From NCBI GenBank assembly GCA_031430435.1, contig JANPBM010000073.1:1-64000 (forward strand): 64,000 nt of DNA, read 5' to 3'. Position 1 is the stretch's first letter. Every line of letters starts with the position of its first letter. Made by a program: the position numbers and the translations under genes. Below are positions 45,111 through 51,789 of this stretch, piece after piece. Origin of the DNA: JANNVK01 sp031430435. GTDB taxonomy: Bacteria > Acidobacteriota > Blastocatellia > Pyrinomonadales > Pyrinomonadaceae. The notes below the pieces were generated by a model. It made no database searches and was not told the DNA's origin. It saw only the letters and a list, made by a program, of their open reading frames with translations.

Positions 45111-46787
45111 ATGAAAAAATTAATAATAACCGTTGTTTTATCTTTAATGTGGTTAATGAGTTTTGCAACATTTATTTCCGCACAAGCAAGGACAAACAAC
45201 CAGATTATTGCCGATATTGATGCAGTTTTGGCAAGTTCTAAAAGCCCGGCGATAAAAAAAGCGTTGGCGACAAATTTTGTAACAGAATTATCTGGCGTTT
45301 ATGTAGCCAATATAAATAACTCAGGCGATCCGCCTAATATAAAAGCAGTTGAAATAGGGATAGTTGCGGGGATGATTGTTACTTACATCGCCACGATTGC
45401 TGCAATTCCTGCCGCAGGTGTTGTACCGCCGGCTCCGCCACCGCCGGCAAAGGCAGAATTTCTAGAAACACCTCAATTAGGCAGCACAAAAGTTAAAGCG
45501 AAAGGTGTTGCGGGAAAAGAATATCAAGTTAGTGTGAACGGTGAAGATGCGGGCAACGCGATCGGAGAAGCAGACGGCAGTTTTATAAAAAAAGTTCCTG
45601 AACTTCAAGCAGGCAGCAAAGTAACCATTAAACCTGTAGCAGACGGAAAACCGGTTGACGGAAAAGCAGTTTCAGAAGAAGCCGTAGGTTATGATGATCC
45701 GACTAAAGGCGGAATTTTCGGCGTGTTGGTCGGCGGTGCGGTTTTTTCGCAACAGAATCAAAATTACGGTCAATCATCGCCGTTTTTCGGATTTAATACC
45801 GGCTATTATTCAAAGGTTAAAGGAGCAAAAAGATTTACAGGAACCAGCAATACGGGTAAAACTCTGCGACTTACTTTAACCACCAGCCGAGATTTTTTAA
45901 CTGACGATGACGGCAAAGTTTGGACAAGAGATTTCACAAAACCAACTGAATTAACCTACAAAAATGGCACTAATTTTGTTGTTATTTGTGACGGAATATC
46001 TGCATGTGACCGTAATGTTGGTAAAACCGAAAGAAATGGCGATATGAAACTGAAATCCGACAAATGGTACAAGAATTATCGGGTTAATTTCCGCTTTCAA
46101 GGTATTTTTGAATCGGACGGGAGAACCGCCACAGGCAAAGAAGACGCAGTTGCGGCAACTCCTTCGGCATCGCCCACGCCAACTCCTGCGGCTACTCCGA
46201 AAAAGCCGGATACTTTTCAATTTGTTGCCAGCCAACAAACTTTTTCTACCCAAGCTGAAGCTTGGTTGGAATTACGCCCGATGCGACAATTTTCTTTTGG
46301 TCCGTATGTTTCAATCGGAGCATCTGCTTTGGTTGATAAAACTAATGCTGAAGCCGGAACAAAGTTTGTCAGCGACAACGGAAAATCTTCAACTATTATC
46401 AAACAAGATACCGATTTGAAGAAGTTTTATGAATATGGAGCCATGGTAAATCTGAGGTTTCCTGACCAAAAATTCTTTTTACAAGCAATTGCCGCTCGCG
46501 GATATTATGAACAATACAAGGATTTAGACACTAATCCGTTTAAGACTTTAGATCCGACAAATCCTTTGTATAACACGCCGTTTAAGGTAAATGATACAAC
46601 CAAACGTTTTGTCGTCAAACTGCGTGTTTTCCCTGAGGGTTTAAACGCGACATTTGGAAGACAAATCAATATTACGCCGATGTTCGGTATTGATTTAAAT
46701 GCCGGAACCGGTCCCGATAATTTACGCTTTTTTACCGGTTTTGCCATTCGGTTGAAAGGAATAAATGTTGCCGATGCCGTTAAGTAA
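45111..46787 (+). CDS. large secreted, probably outer-membrane, protein
   Basis: A 558-residue exported protein of unknown family. The Sec signal ends FISAQ. Residues about 70-100 contain a hydrophobic Ala/Ile/Val stretch followed by a Pro run (VVPPAPPPP). A short carbohydrate-binding or Ig-like repeat follows (STKVKAKGVAGKEYQVSVNG). A Pro/Thr/Ala linker lies near residue 350 (TPSASPTPTPAATPKK). The C-terminal 200 residues alternate polar and hydrophobic as in beta-barrels (FGPYVSIGASALV, FYEYGAMVNLRF, TPMFGIDLNAG, FFTGFAIRLKG). A strong AAAGGAGATA precedes the ATG. It begins the island of widely spaced, well-translated genes. Confidence 0.65.
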   Translation: MKKLIITVVLSLMWLMSFATFISAQARTNNQIIADIDAVLASSKSPAIKKALATNFVTELSGVYVANINNSGDPPNIKAVEIGIVAGMIVTYIATIAAIPAAGVVPPAPPPPAKAEFLETPQLGSTKVKAKGVAGKEYQVSVNGEDAGNAIGEADGSFIKKVPELQAGSKVTIKPVADGKPVDGKAVSEEAVGYDDPTKGGIFGVLVGGAVFSQQNQNYGQSSPFFGFNTGYYSKVKGAKRFTGTSNTGKTLRLTLTTSRDFLTDDDGKVWTRDFTKPTELTYKNGTNFVVICDGISACDRNVGKTERNGDMKLKSDKWYKNYRVNFRFQGIFESDGRTATGKEDAVAATPSASPTPTPAATPKKPDTFQFVASQQTFSTQAEAWLELRPMRQFSFGPYVSIGASALVDKTNAEAGTKFVSDNGKSSTIIKQDTDLKKFYEYGAMVNLRFPDQKFFLQAIAARGYYEQYKDLDTNPFKTLDPTNPLYNTPFKVNDTTKRFVVKLRVFPEGLNATFGRQINITPMFGIDLNAGTGPDNLRFFTGFAIRLKGINVADAVK

Positions 46788-46799
46788 GCGCGCCGGAAT

Positions 46800-46871
46800 G
46801 TTCAGAGTTCAAACTTCAGTTTGCGACCGACGCTTAAGCATCGTTGACACGATGAATCGTGAACTCTGAAC
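46800..46871. repeat. 72-bp inverted-ended repeat family B, copy 1
   Basis: The ends GTTCAGAGTTCA and its complement (TGAACTCTGAAC) are perfect inverted repeats, and a GCTTAAGC palindrome lies inside. It matches the copy at 48110-48181 at 71 of 72 positions. It lies directly after the barrel-like protein gene and before the strong ribosome binding site of the next gene. Confidence 0.8.
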
Positions 46872-46901
46872 GTATTTACTAAATAATCAGAGGAGGAAAA
46901 T

Positions 46902-48095
46902 ATGTCAAATTATAACCGCAGAACATTTATCAAAACATTTCCGGCAATCGGCGGGCTTGCGTTTCTAACCCAAAGTTGCGGTACCAATTCGGGCAATTTT
47001 GATAATTCCGACCCGACACCGCCGGCTGTATCCGCTACGCCAAACACCCAAACCTTTCAAATGCTTGCGTTTGGTGATTCCGTTATGTGGGGGCAAGGAT
47101 TAGAAAAAGAACAAAAATTTTCATATTTGGTAAAAAATTGGCTGGACAAAAAGATTCCAAACGTCAAATTTGAAAATTTCGCGCATTCGGGAGCAACGAT
47201 AAATAAACCAACGAAAAAAGAAAAGGATTATGAGATTAAAAATCCCAACGAAAACTTTGCAGGTGAAATTCCGACATCATTTCCGATAATCAAAGATCAA
47301 GTAGCAAATTCAAACTATCGGGCTGACGAGGTGAAATTGATTTTAGTTGACGGCGGAGCAAACGATATGAGCAAATTAACGTCATTGTTGCTACCGCATT
47401 CGGCAAACAAACTTATAAATATGGTTGAAACTGTTAAATTTTTTGGTCATCAAATCAATTTTGCGGACTATGAAAAAAAAATCGGAACCGCCATGGGCGA
47501 GTTATTAACCCAAATTGCCGACAAATATAAATACGCCAGAATTATCGTGACAGGTTATTATCCGATAATTACGGAAGGCACTTCGCCCGATGAACTGTTT
47601 AATATAATCTCAAACCTATTTGAAGAAAACAGCCCGCAGGATAAATTACTGACCGCAATTATCAAGCCGATTAAAAATAATCCGTTAAGAAAAAACAAGT
47701 ACTACACGGATGTCGTAGAAAGTTCTGAAATTTGGTACACCGAGTCAAACAGGCATATAGAAGCTCAGGTGAAAAAGTTGAATGAAACCAACAAACTGAC
47801 CGACTCGAACCGTGCTTTTTTTGCAAAAGTTAATTTTGATGACCACGGCTATAATGCCGAAGATACTTTTTTATGGAAACTCGAAGGCAAAGCAAAGACC
47901 GACGATAAATTGCGTGACGCGAGAAAAACTATTTGTTCGCCGACAAATGACCATAAATTTACTCCCGAATTCGATTACCAAGTATGTAAACGTGCCGGCT
48001 TATTTCATCCCAATGTAAAAGGAGCAGAGGCTTATTTTGAAGCGATTATTGAATTGTTGGACAAAAATTGGAAAGATTTCGGTTGGAGCAATTAG
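46902..48095 (+). CDS. Tat-exported SGNH hydrolase lipoprotein
   Basis: A 397-residue protein. The N-terminus has a twin-arginine signal (NRRTFIKTF) combined with a lipobox-like LTQSC, so it is probably exported folded and lipidated at Cys26. The SGNH blocks are I LAFGDSVMWGQG (Ser nucleophile), II-like FENFAHSGATI, III VDGGANDMS with Asn, and V GLFHPNVKGAEAYF with His. A long helical insert (about residues 150-300) makes it larger than usual family members. It likely deacylates or de-esterifies an envelope or extracellular substrate. AGAGGAGGA precedes the ATG. Repeat B copies flank both ends. Confidence 0.82.
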   Translation: MSNYNRRTFIKTFPAIGGLAFLTQSCGTNSGNFDNSDPTPPAVSATPNTQTFQMLAFGDSVMWGQGLEKEQKFSYLVKNWLDKKIPNVKFENFAHSGATINKPTKKEKDYEIKNPNENFAGEIPTSFPIIKDQVANSNYRADEVKLILVDGGANDMSKLTSLLLPHSANKLINMVETVKFFGHQINFADYEKKIGTAMGELLTQIADKYKYARIIVTGYYPIITEGTSPDELFNIISNLFEENSPQDKLLTAIIKPIKNNPLRKNKYYTDVVESSEIWYTESNRHIEAQVKKLNETNKLTDSNRAFFAKVNFDDHGYNAEDTFLWKLEGKAKTDDKLRDARKTICSPTNDHKFTPEFDYQVCKRAGLFHPNVKGAEAYFEAIIELLDKNWKDFGWSN

Positions 48096-48109
48096 CCGGA
48101 GATTTGAAT

Positions 48110-48181
48110 GTTCAGAGTTCAAACTTCAGTTTGCGACCGATGCTTAAGCATCGTTGACACGATGAATCGTGAACTCTGAAC
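48110..48181. repeat. 72-bp inverted-ended repeat family B, copy 2
   Basis: It differs from copy 1 by a single C/T change at the internal palindrome (GATGCTTAAGCATC here). It directly follows the SGNH lipoprotein gene. The near identity implies recent spread, gene conversion or selection. No clear target duplications. Confidence 0.8.
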
Positions 48182-48204
48182 GTGAAACGCAGTATTTCCG
48201 GAGT

Positions 48205-48435
48205 TTATTTAACCGGTCAGAAGGTTTATTTAAACATCGCGGAGATTTATTTAACTCATCGAGAAGGTTATTTAACCGGTGCAGAAGTTTATTTAACCGG
48301 TTCAAAGGTTTCTTTAACCGGCACGGAAGATTATTTAACCGGTTGAAAAACTTATTTAACCGGTGCAAAGACTTCTTTAAGTACCGCAAGAATTTATTTA
48401 ACCGGTACAGAGTTTTCTTTAAGTGTTTGAACATT
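48205..48435. repeat. eleven tandem 21-bp repeats with palindromic AACCGGTT core
   Basis: Units starting TT[AC]TTTAA recur at exactly 21-base steps from 48205 to 48415. The consensus is TTATTTAACCGGTNCA-A-GG, and seven units keep AACCGG. The spacing equals two helical turns, so all cores face the same side of the DNA. The array ends just before the ribosome binding site of the gene at 48472. Both strands happen to be open as 7-residue repeats (Leu-Phe-Asn-Arg on plus, Leu-Asn-Lys on minus); I see it as a DNA array, not a gene, but a heptad-repeat peptide cannot be excluded. Confidence 0.85.
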
Positions 48436-48471
48436 TCAAACACAAAATTTTATTAACAAAAGGAGATTATT

Positions 48472-49170
48472 ATGAAGAATTTTATAGATTGGTATCCGAC
48501 CGACGGTGCCACCGAGCGAATTATATACGGCAATATTGCTGCAAAGATTGATGCTTACAAGTCAAAATATCCGTTTTTAACGCCCGATTATTTGGACAAA
48601 ATTCATACGATGTGTCAGACGTTTGTGCAAGGTTTCGACAAAATCGAGCAAAACAGAGCGACCGCCAAACAAATGACGACTTGGTTTGCAAACATTGTGG
48701 ACAGCAAGCAAACTAACGAACCTGTGCCGTCCGCGCCTGTTTTTCAAGCGTTTGGTCTGCCTGCAAATGCGACGCTCGGTTTAGAACAGCAATGCCGCGA
48801 TTTTGCCGGATTATTCAAACGCCAACTTAATTACGACAAAGCCGACGGACTCGATTTAATGATCGAACGCGCCAAAGGCGATGCTCCGAATCTGACCGAT
48901 GTTCAGCCCGAACTTAAACTTTCGGCGGCAAACGACAAGGTTGCGGTCGAATGGAAAAAAACCGGCTTTGACGCACTCGAACTGCAATACCGCAAAACAG
49001 GTACCGCAATGTGGCAACCCGCCGACAAAAGCACCGAGAAAATCGTCGAATTCGTGCCGGCGTTAGCGGCTTTCGGTTCGCCCGAAAAATTCGAGTTTCG
49101 CGGAGTTTATTTGATTAAAAATCAACGTGTCGGTAATTGGTCGGCGACTTATACCGTTACGGTCGGGTAG
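48472..49170 (+). CDS. hypothetical protein, helical N-terminus and FN3-like C-terminus
   Basis: A 232-residue protein without signal peptide or membrane segment. Residues 1-140 are helical (WYPTDGATERIIYGNIAAKIDAY..., two Cys). The last 90 residues have the alternating pattern of a fibronectin type III-like sandwich (PELKLSAANDKVAVEWKKTGFDALELQYRKTG ... FEFRGVYLIKNQRVGNWSATYTVTVG). A cytoplasmic or non-classically exported binding protein is possible. AAAAGGAG precedes the ATG. It follows the 21-bp array. Function unknown. Confidence 0.7.
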   Translation: MKNFIDWYPTDGATERIIYGNIAAKIDAYKSKYPFLTPDYLDKIHTMCQTFVQGFDKIEQNRATAKQMTTWFANIVDSKQTNEPVPSAPVFQAFGLPANATLGLEQQCRDFAGLFKRQLNYDKADGLDLMIERAKGDAPNLTDVQPELKLSAANDKVAVEWKKTGFDALELQYRKTGTAMWQPADKSTEKIVEFVPALAAFGSPEKFEFRGVYLIKNQRVGNWSATYTVTVG

Positions 49171-49224
49171 TTGAGAATTAAGAATTAAGAATTGCCTTGT
49201 GCGACCGAAAAGAATTGATTTGCG

Positions 49225-49309
49225 AAAGTACGACACGCTTCAGTTTGTCGATAAACCTTTAGTTTGAGTGTTGTTATGTGCCGCAACAAACTGAAGTTTG
49301 TTGTACTTT
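49225..49309 (-). repeat. family A core repeat, solo copy
   Basis: About 85 bases bounded by GAAAGTACGACACGCTTCAG and its partner CTGAAGTTTGTTGTACTTTC. This is the internal module of the family A elements, here without their outer TACC... ends and in the opposite orientation. It lies between the FN3-like and small helical protein genes. Confidence 0.65.
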
Positions 49310-49450
49310 CCGGCAACTGTTTTTGTATCGCGGATTGAAAAACTTTGGACGGCATTTTCCGTTCATTACCCCCGAACTGTTTGAAATACATTTATTCAAA
49401 CGCATTTCCGACAGTTCATTAACCATAAAATAAAGTAAGGAGACAAATGT

Positions 49451-49717
49451 ATGAGTAAGGAAAAAAACGACGGAAACATATCAGCGACGGATATGAAACA
49501 CTTTGAGCAACTGGCAAGCGAACTGAAAATTGCCAAAGCAAGCAGTGCGGTCGCCAAAGTCGGCATCGGTGATTTGTGCAAACAATATCATACAATCGAG
49601 CCGATTCTGAAAAAGGTTTTACCGTTTATTCGTCTGATTCCGAAGATCGGGAAAACGGCGGCTGAGGCAATCGAATTTTTGATGAGCATTGCAAGTATTG
49701 CGTGTCCCGTCGCTTAG
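49451..49717 (+). CDS. small helical protein of unknown function
   Basis: An 88-residue protein with no signal peptide. It is mostly helical: a polar first half (SATDMKHFEQLASELKIAKASSAV) and an amphipathic to hydrophobic second half (ILKKVLPFIRLIPKIGKTAAEAIEFLMSIASIAC). The second half, with Lys on one face and Gly near the centre, could insert in or lie on a membrane. TAAGGAGA precedes the ATG. Its own terminator follows, so it is transcribed alone. It could be a small membrane-active or accessory factor of the neighbouring protease and phospholipase, but that is a guess. Confidence 0.65.
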   Translation: MSKEKNDGNISATDMKHFEQLASELKIAKASSAVAKVGIGDLCKQYHTIEPILKKVLPFIRLIPKIGKTAAEAIEFLMSIASIACPVA

Positions 49718-49728
49718 TCGATTAAACC

Positions 49729-49780
49729 TGCGGAAGCCGGTTTGCCTCAAGTAATTCGGCTTCCGCAACTTTTATTTTAC
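49729..49780 (+). terminator. intrinsic terminator after the small helical protein gene
   Basis: TGCGGAAGCCG and CGGCTTCCGCA pair over 11 bases with a 17-base loop, followed by ACTTTTATTTTA. It starts 12 bases past the stop codon. Confidence 0.75.
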
Positions 49781-49797
49781 TTGGACGCTTTCAGCAA

Positions 49798-49880
49798 AAT
49801 GTACGACACGCTTCGGCTTGTCGATAAACTTTAGCTTGAATCAAGTTATAGACGGCAACAAACTAAAGTATGTTTTACCC
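49798..49880 (-). repeat. family A core repeat, second solo copy
   Basis: It begins GTACGACACGCTTCGGCTTG and ends CAACAAACTAAAGTATGTTT, matching the module inside family A elements. It is enclosed by a further inverted pair, GACGCTTTC and GAAAGCGTC. It lies in the leader region of the metalloprotease gene, ending 27 bases before its ATG. Confidence 0.6.
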
Positions 49881-49906
49881 GAAAGCGTCTCGGAAAGGAG
49901 TTAATT

Positions 49907-50800
49907 ATGAATGAAACATTTGAAGATTTACCGTTACAACGCAGTTGCGGAGCAACCGCCATGTATTATCGTCAACTGGAAGTCGATCCCGATTTTCAAG
50001 AAAACCAACGCAGTTTAGAAATGTTTACGGCACAGGCAAAAATGCTCGGCGGAGCGAAAATCCCGGTACTTAAAATTCCGGTCGCAGTGCATATTGTTTA
50101 CAACAAAGACAGTCAAAACATTTCGGACGCGCAGATTAAAAGCCAGATTGCCGTGCTGAATAAAGATTATCGGGCAAAAAATTCGGATAAAAGCAAAGTT
50201 CCCGCCGTTTGGAAAAACTTGGTGGCGGATTCACGCCTCGAATTTCATTTGTTGGACGACGCGGCGTTGGCAATTACGCGAACCAAAACCGATAAGTTGT
50301 TCTTCGGGATGAACAATTCGATCAAATTTACTGCTCAAGGCGGACACGATGTTTTTAAACCCGAAAGCGTCTTGAACATCTGGGTTTGTAATTTAGCGGG
50401 AATACTGGGTTATGCTCAATTTCCGGGCGGCGACCCGAAAACGGACGGCGTGGTTATCAACTTTCAAGCCTTCGGGAAAGGCGGAACTGCCAAAGCTCCG
50501 TACAATCTCGGACGCACCGCCACGCACGAAGTCGGGCATTGGCTGAATCTGTTCCATATTTGGGGCGACACCATGGATTGCAGCGGCAGCGATAAGGTTG
50601 ACGACACACCGAAGGCTTTGGATAAAAATTTCGGCAAACCCGTCTTTCCGCACGTTTCCTGCAATAACGGTCCAAACGGCGATATGTTTGTCAATTATAT
50701 GGATTACACCGACGACGACGCGATGTTTATGTTTACCAAAGGACAAGCCGAACGAATGGCGGCAACCTTTTCGGGTCCGCGAAACGGGTTTGTGCCGTAG
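49907..50800 (+). CDS. M43-type (pappalysin-like) zinc metalloprotease without signal peptide
   Basis: A 297-residue metzincin. The zinc site HEVGHWLNLFH is at residues 207-217, followed by a conserved Cys (MDCSGSDKVDDTP), a second pair of Cys positions (VSCNNGP) and the Met-turn NYMDY. The N-terminal segment RSCGATAMYYRQLEVDPDF and VAVHIVYN are typical for the family, which is normally secreted. Here Met1 is only 12 residues before that segment and no hydrophobic signal exists, though GAAAGGAG marks the ATG well. It may leave the cell by another route or act inside. Confidence 0.85.
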   Translation: MNETFEDLPLQRSCGATAMYYRQLEVDPDFQENQRSLEMFTAQAKMLGGAKIPVLKIPVAVHIVYNKDSQNISDAQIKSQIAVLNKDYRAKNSDKSKVPAVWKNLVADSRLEFHLLDDAALAITRTKTDKLFFGMNNSIKFTAQGGHDVFKPESVLNIWVCNLAGILGYAQFPGGDPKTDGVVINFQAFGKGGTAKAPYNLGRTATHEVGHWLNLFHIWGDTMDCSGSDKVDDTPKALDKNFGKPVFPHVSCNNGPNGDMFVNYMDYTDDDAMFMFTKGQAERMAATFSGPRNGFVP

Positions 50801-50830
50801 TAAAATATAATCGGCAGTATTTGCCGAAAT

Positions 50831-51152
50831 GGTACCACATATTTAGTTTGTTGATAACTGATGTTACGCAAAATATTAGCCGTTGGAAACGGCGATAGCA
50901 TATAGCCCATAGCGTGAGCTATGGGTTGGCAAAAACATCATTCAAGCCCGTGACAACGGGCGACAGATGCTTGCTTCTGTCGCAATCTACGATAGCTTTT
51001 ATTTAAATTTACTATTCCCATAGCTCACGCTATGGGCTATACGCTAACACCCGCTACGCGGGCTGAAAGCATTTAACTGCGTAACATCAGTTGATAACTT
51101 AAACATTATTCAAGCTAAAGTTTATCGGCAAGCTAAAGCGTGTCGTACTTTT
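50831..51152 (+). repeat. family A core repeat interrupted by a family C element
   Basis: The left part (GGTACCACATATTTAGTTTG, to 50858) and the right part (from 51099, with CAAGCTAAAGCGTGTCGTAC) together match one continuous family A core. Between them lies the 231-bp family C element with its 9-base target duplication. Confidence 0.7.
50859..51089 (-). mobile_element. intact non-autonomous element family C, copy 2, with target duplication
   Basis: TGATGTTACGCA (50859-50870) and TGCGTAACATCA (51078-51089) are perfect 12-base terminal inverted repeats. The 9 bases GTTGATAAC flank both sides directly (50850-50858 and 51090-51098), a perfect target-site duplication. Inside are nested hairpins such as AGCCCATAGCGTGAGCTATGGG and its complement, and CCCGTGACAACGGG. 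It has no coding capacity, so it must have been moved in trans. It sits inside a family A core. Confidence 0.88.
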
Positions 51153-51194
51153 GCAATCGACATCAGTTTATTACAAAAAATATAGGCGGTAATT

Positions 51195-51518
51195 ATGGAA
51201 AAGAAAAAACTATTGGAAAATATCCAACAAAGCTGGCTTCATTCGCACGAAGAAGACACGCCAACTGAGACGATCTATCGTCCCGCAGATTACGATTTTC
51301 CGCTTTCACGCGGACGGACGGGCTTTGACTTAAAACCCGGCAACAAACTGTCGGAAATCAACATTGCCCCGACCGACGGCACATTTGAAGCGTCAGGTTC
51401 GTGGGAATTAAAAACCGACAAAAATAATGTCGAACTGCGGTTAAACTCCGACGCTTCGGCAAAACGCGATTTGCAGATTAAATCGGTCAGCAAAGATTGC
51501 TTGGTGGTCAAAAAATAA
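51195..51518 (+). CDS. small beta-rich (lipocalin-like) hypothetical protein
   Basis: A 107-residue protein with no signal peptide. The motif pattern W-x-x-S-H-E-E-D-T, then Y-R-P-x-x-Y-x-F-P-x-S-R-G-R-x-G-F, and a later GSWEL strand suggests a small up-and-down barrel, as in short conserved proteins sometimes called lipocalin-like. Function is unknown. GGCGG precedes the ATG. It lies between the metalloprotease and the patatin phospholipase. Confidence 0.65.
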   Translation: MEKKKLLENIQQSWLHSHEEDTPTETIYRPADYDFPLSRGRTGFDLKPGNKLSEINIAPTDGTFEASGSWELKTDKNNVELRLNSDASAKRDLQIKSVSKDCLVVKK

Positions 51519-51615
51519 ATCGGCAAATGTCTGCAAGGTTCGCCGAAGTAACCAACAAAGTTACGCAAGCCTCAGACCACGCGGCGGTTTTTGTCGAATT
51601 TGAAGTTTAGCGAAA

Positions 51616-51697
51616 AAGGTACGACACGCTTCAGCTTGTCGATGCAACTTTAGCTTGAATCAAGTTAAAGGCAACAACAAACTAAAATTCGTTGGAC
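51616..51697 (-). repeat. family A core repeat, third solo copy
   Basis: It begins AAGGTACGACACGCTTCAGC and ends with the diverged partner CAACAACAAACTAAAATTCG. It lies upstream of the patatin gene. Confidence 0.55.
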
Positions 51698-51789
51698 ATT
51701 TTATCAAACGGAAAATGTTCGACTGCTTTTTATTGACAGACAGCCCTCAACAGGCACAAAATCTTTTCAAACCAAAGGAGAATAAAACT

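Noticed and set aside
44884..45171. Minus-strand open frame of 95 codons over the element D end and the start of the secreted protein gene
   Set aside because: It overlaps the element and the leader and start of a well-supported gene on the other strand, and is Lys/Phe-rich noise from AT-rich DNA.
48205..48435. CRISPR array
   Set aside because: Units are directly abutting at 21 bases with no unique spacers, and no cas genes are present.
48144..48456. Open frames with 7-residue repeats on both strands over the 21-bp array
   Set aside because: A repeat of a 21-base unit free of stops leaves both strands open automatically; the plus frame starts with GTG inside repeat B without a ribosome binding site. 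Kept only as a possibility in the array entry.
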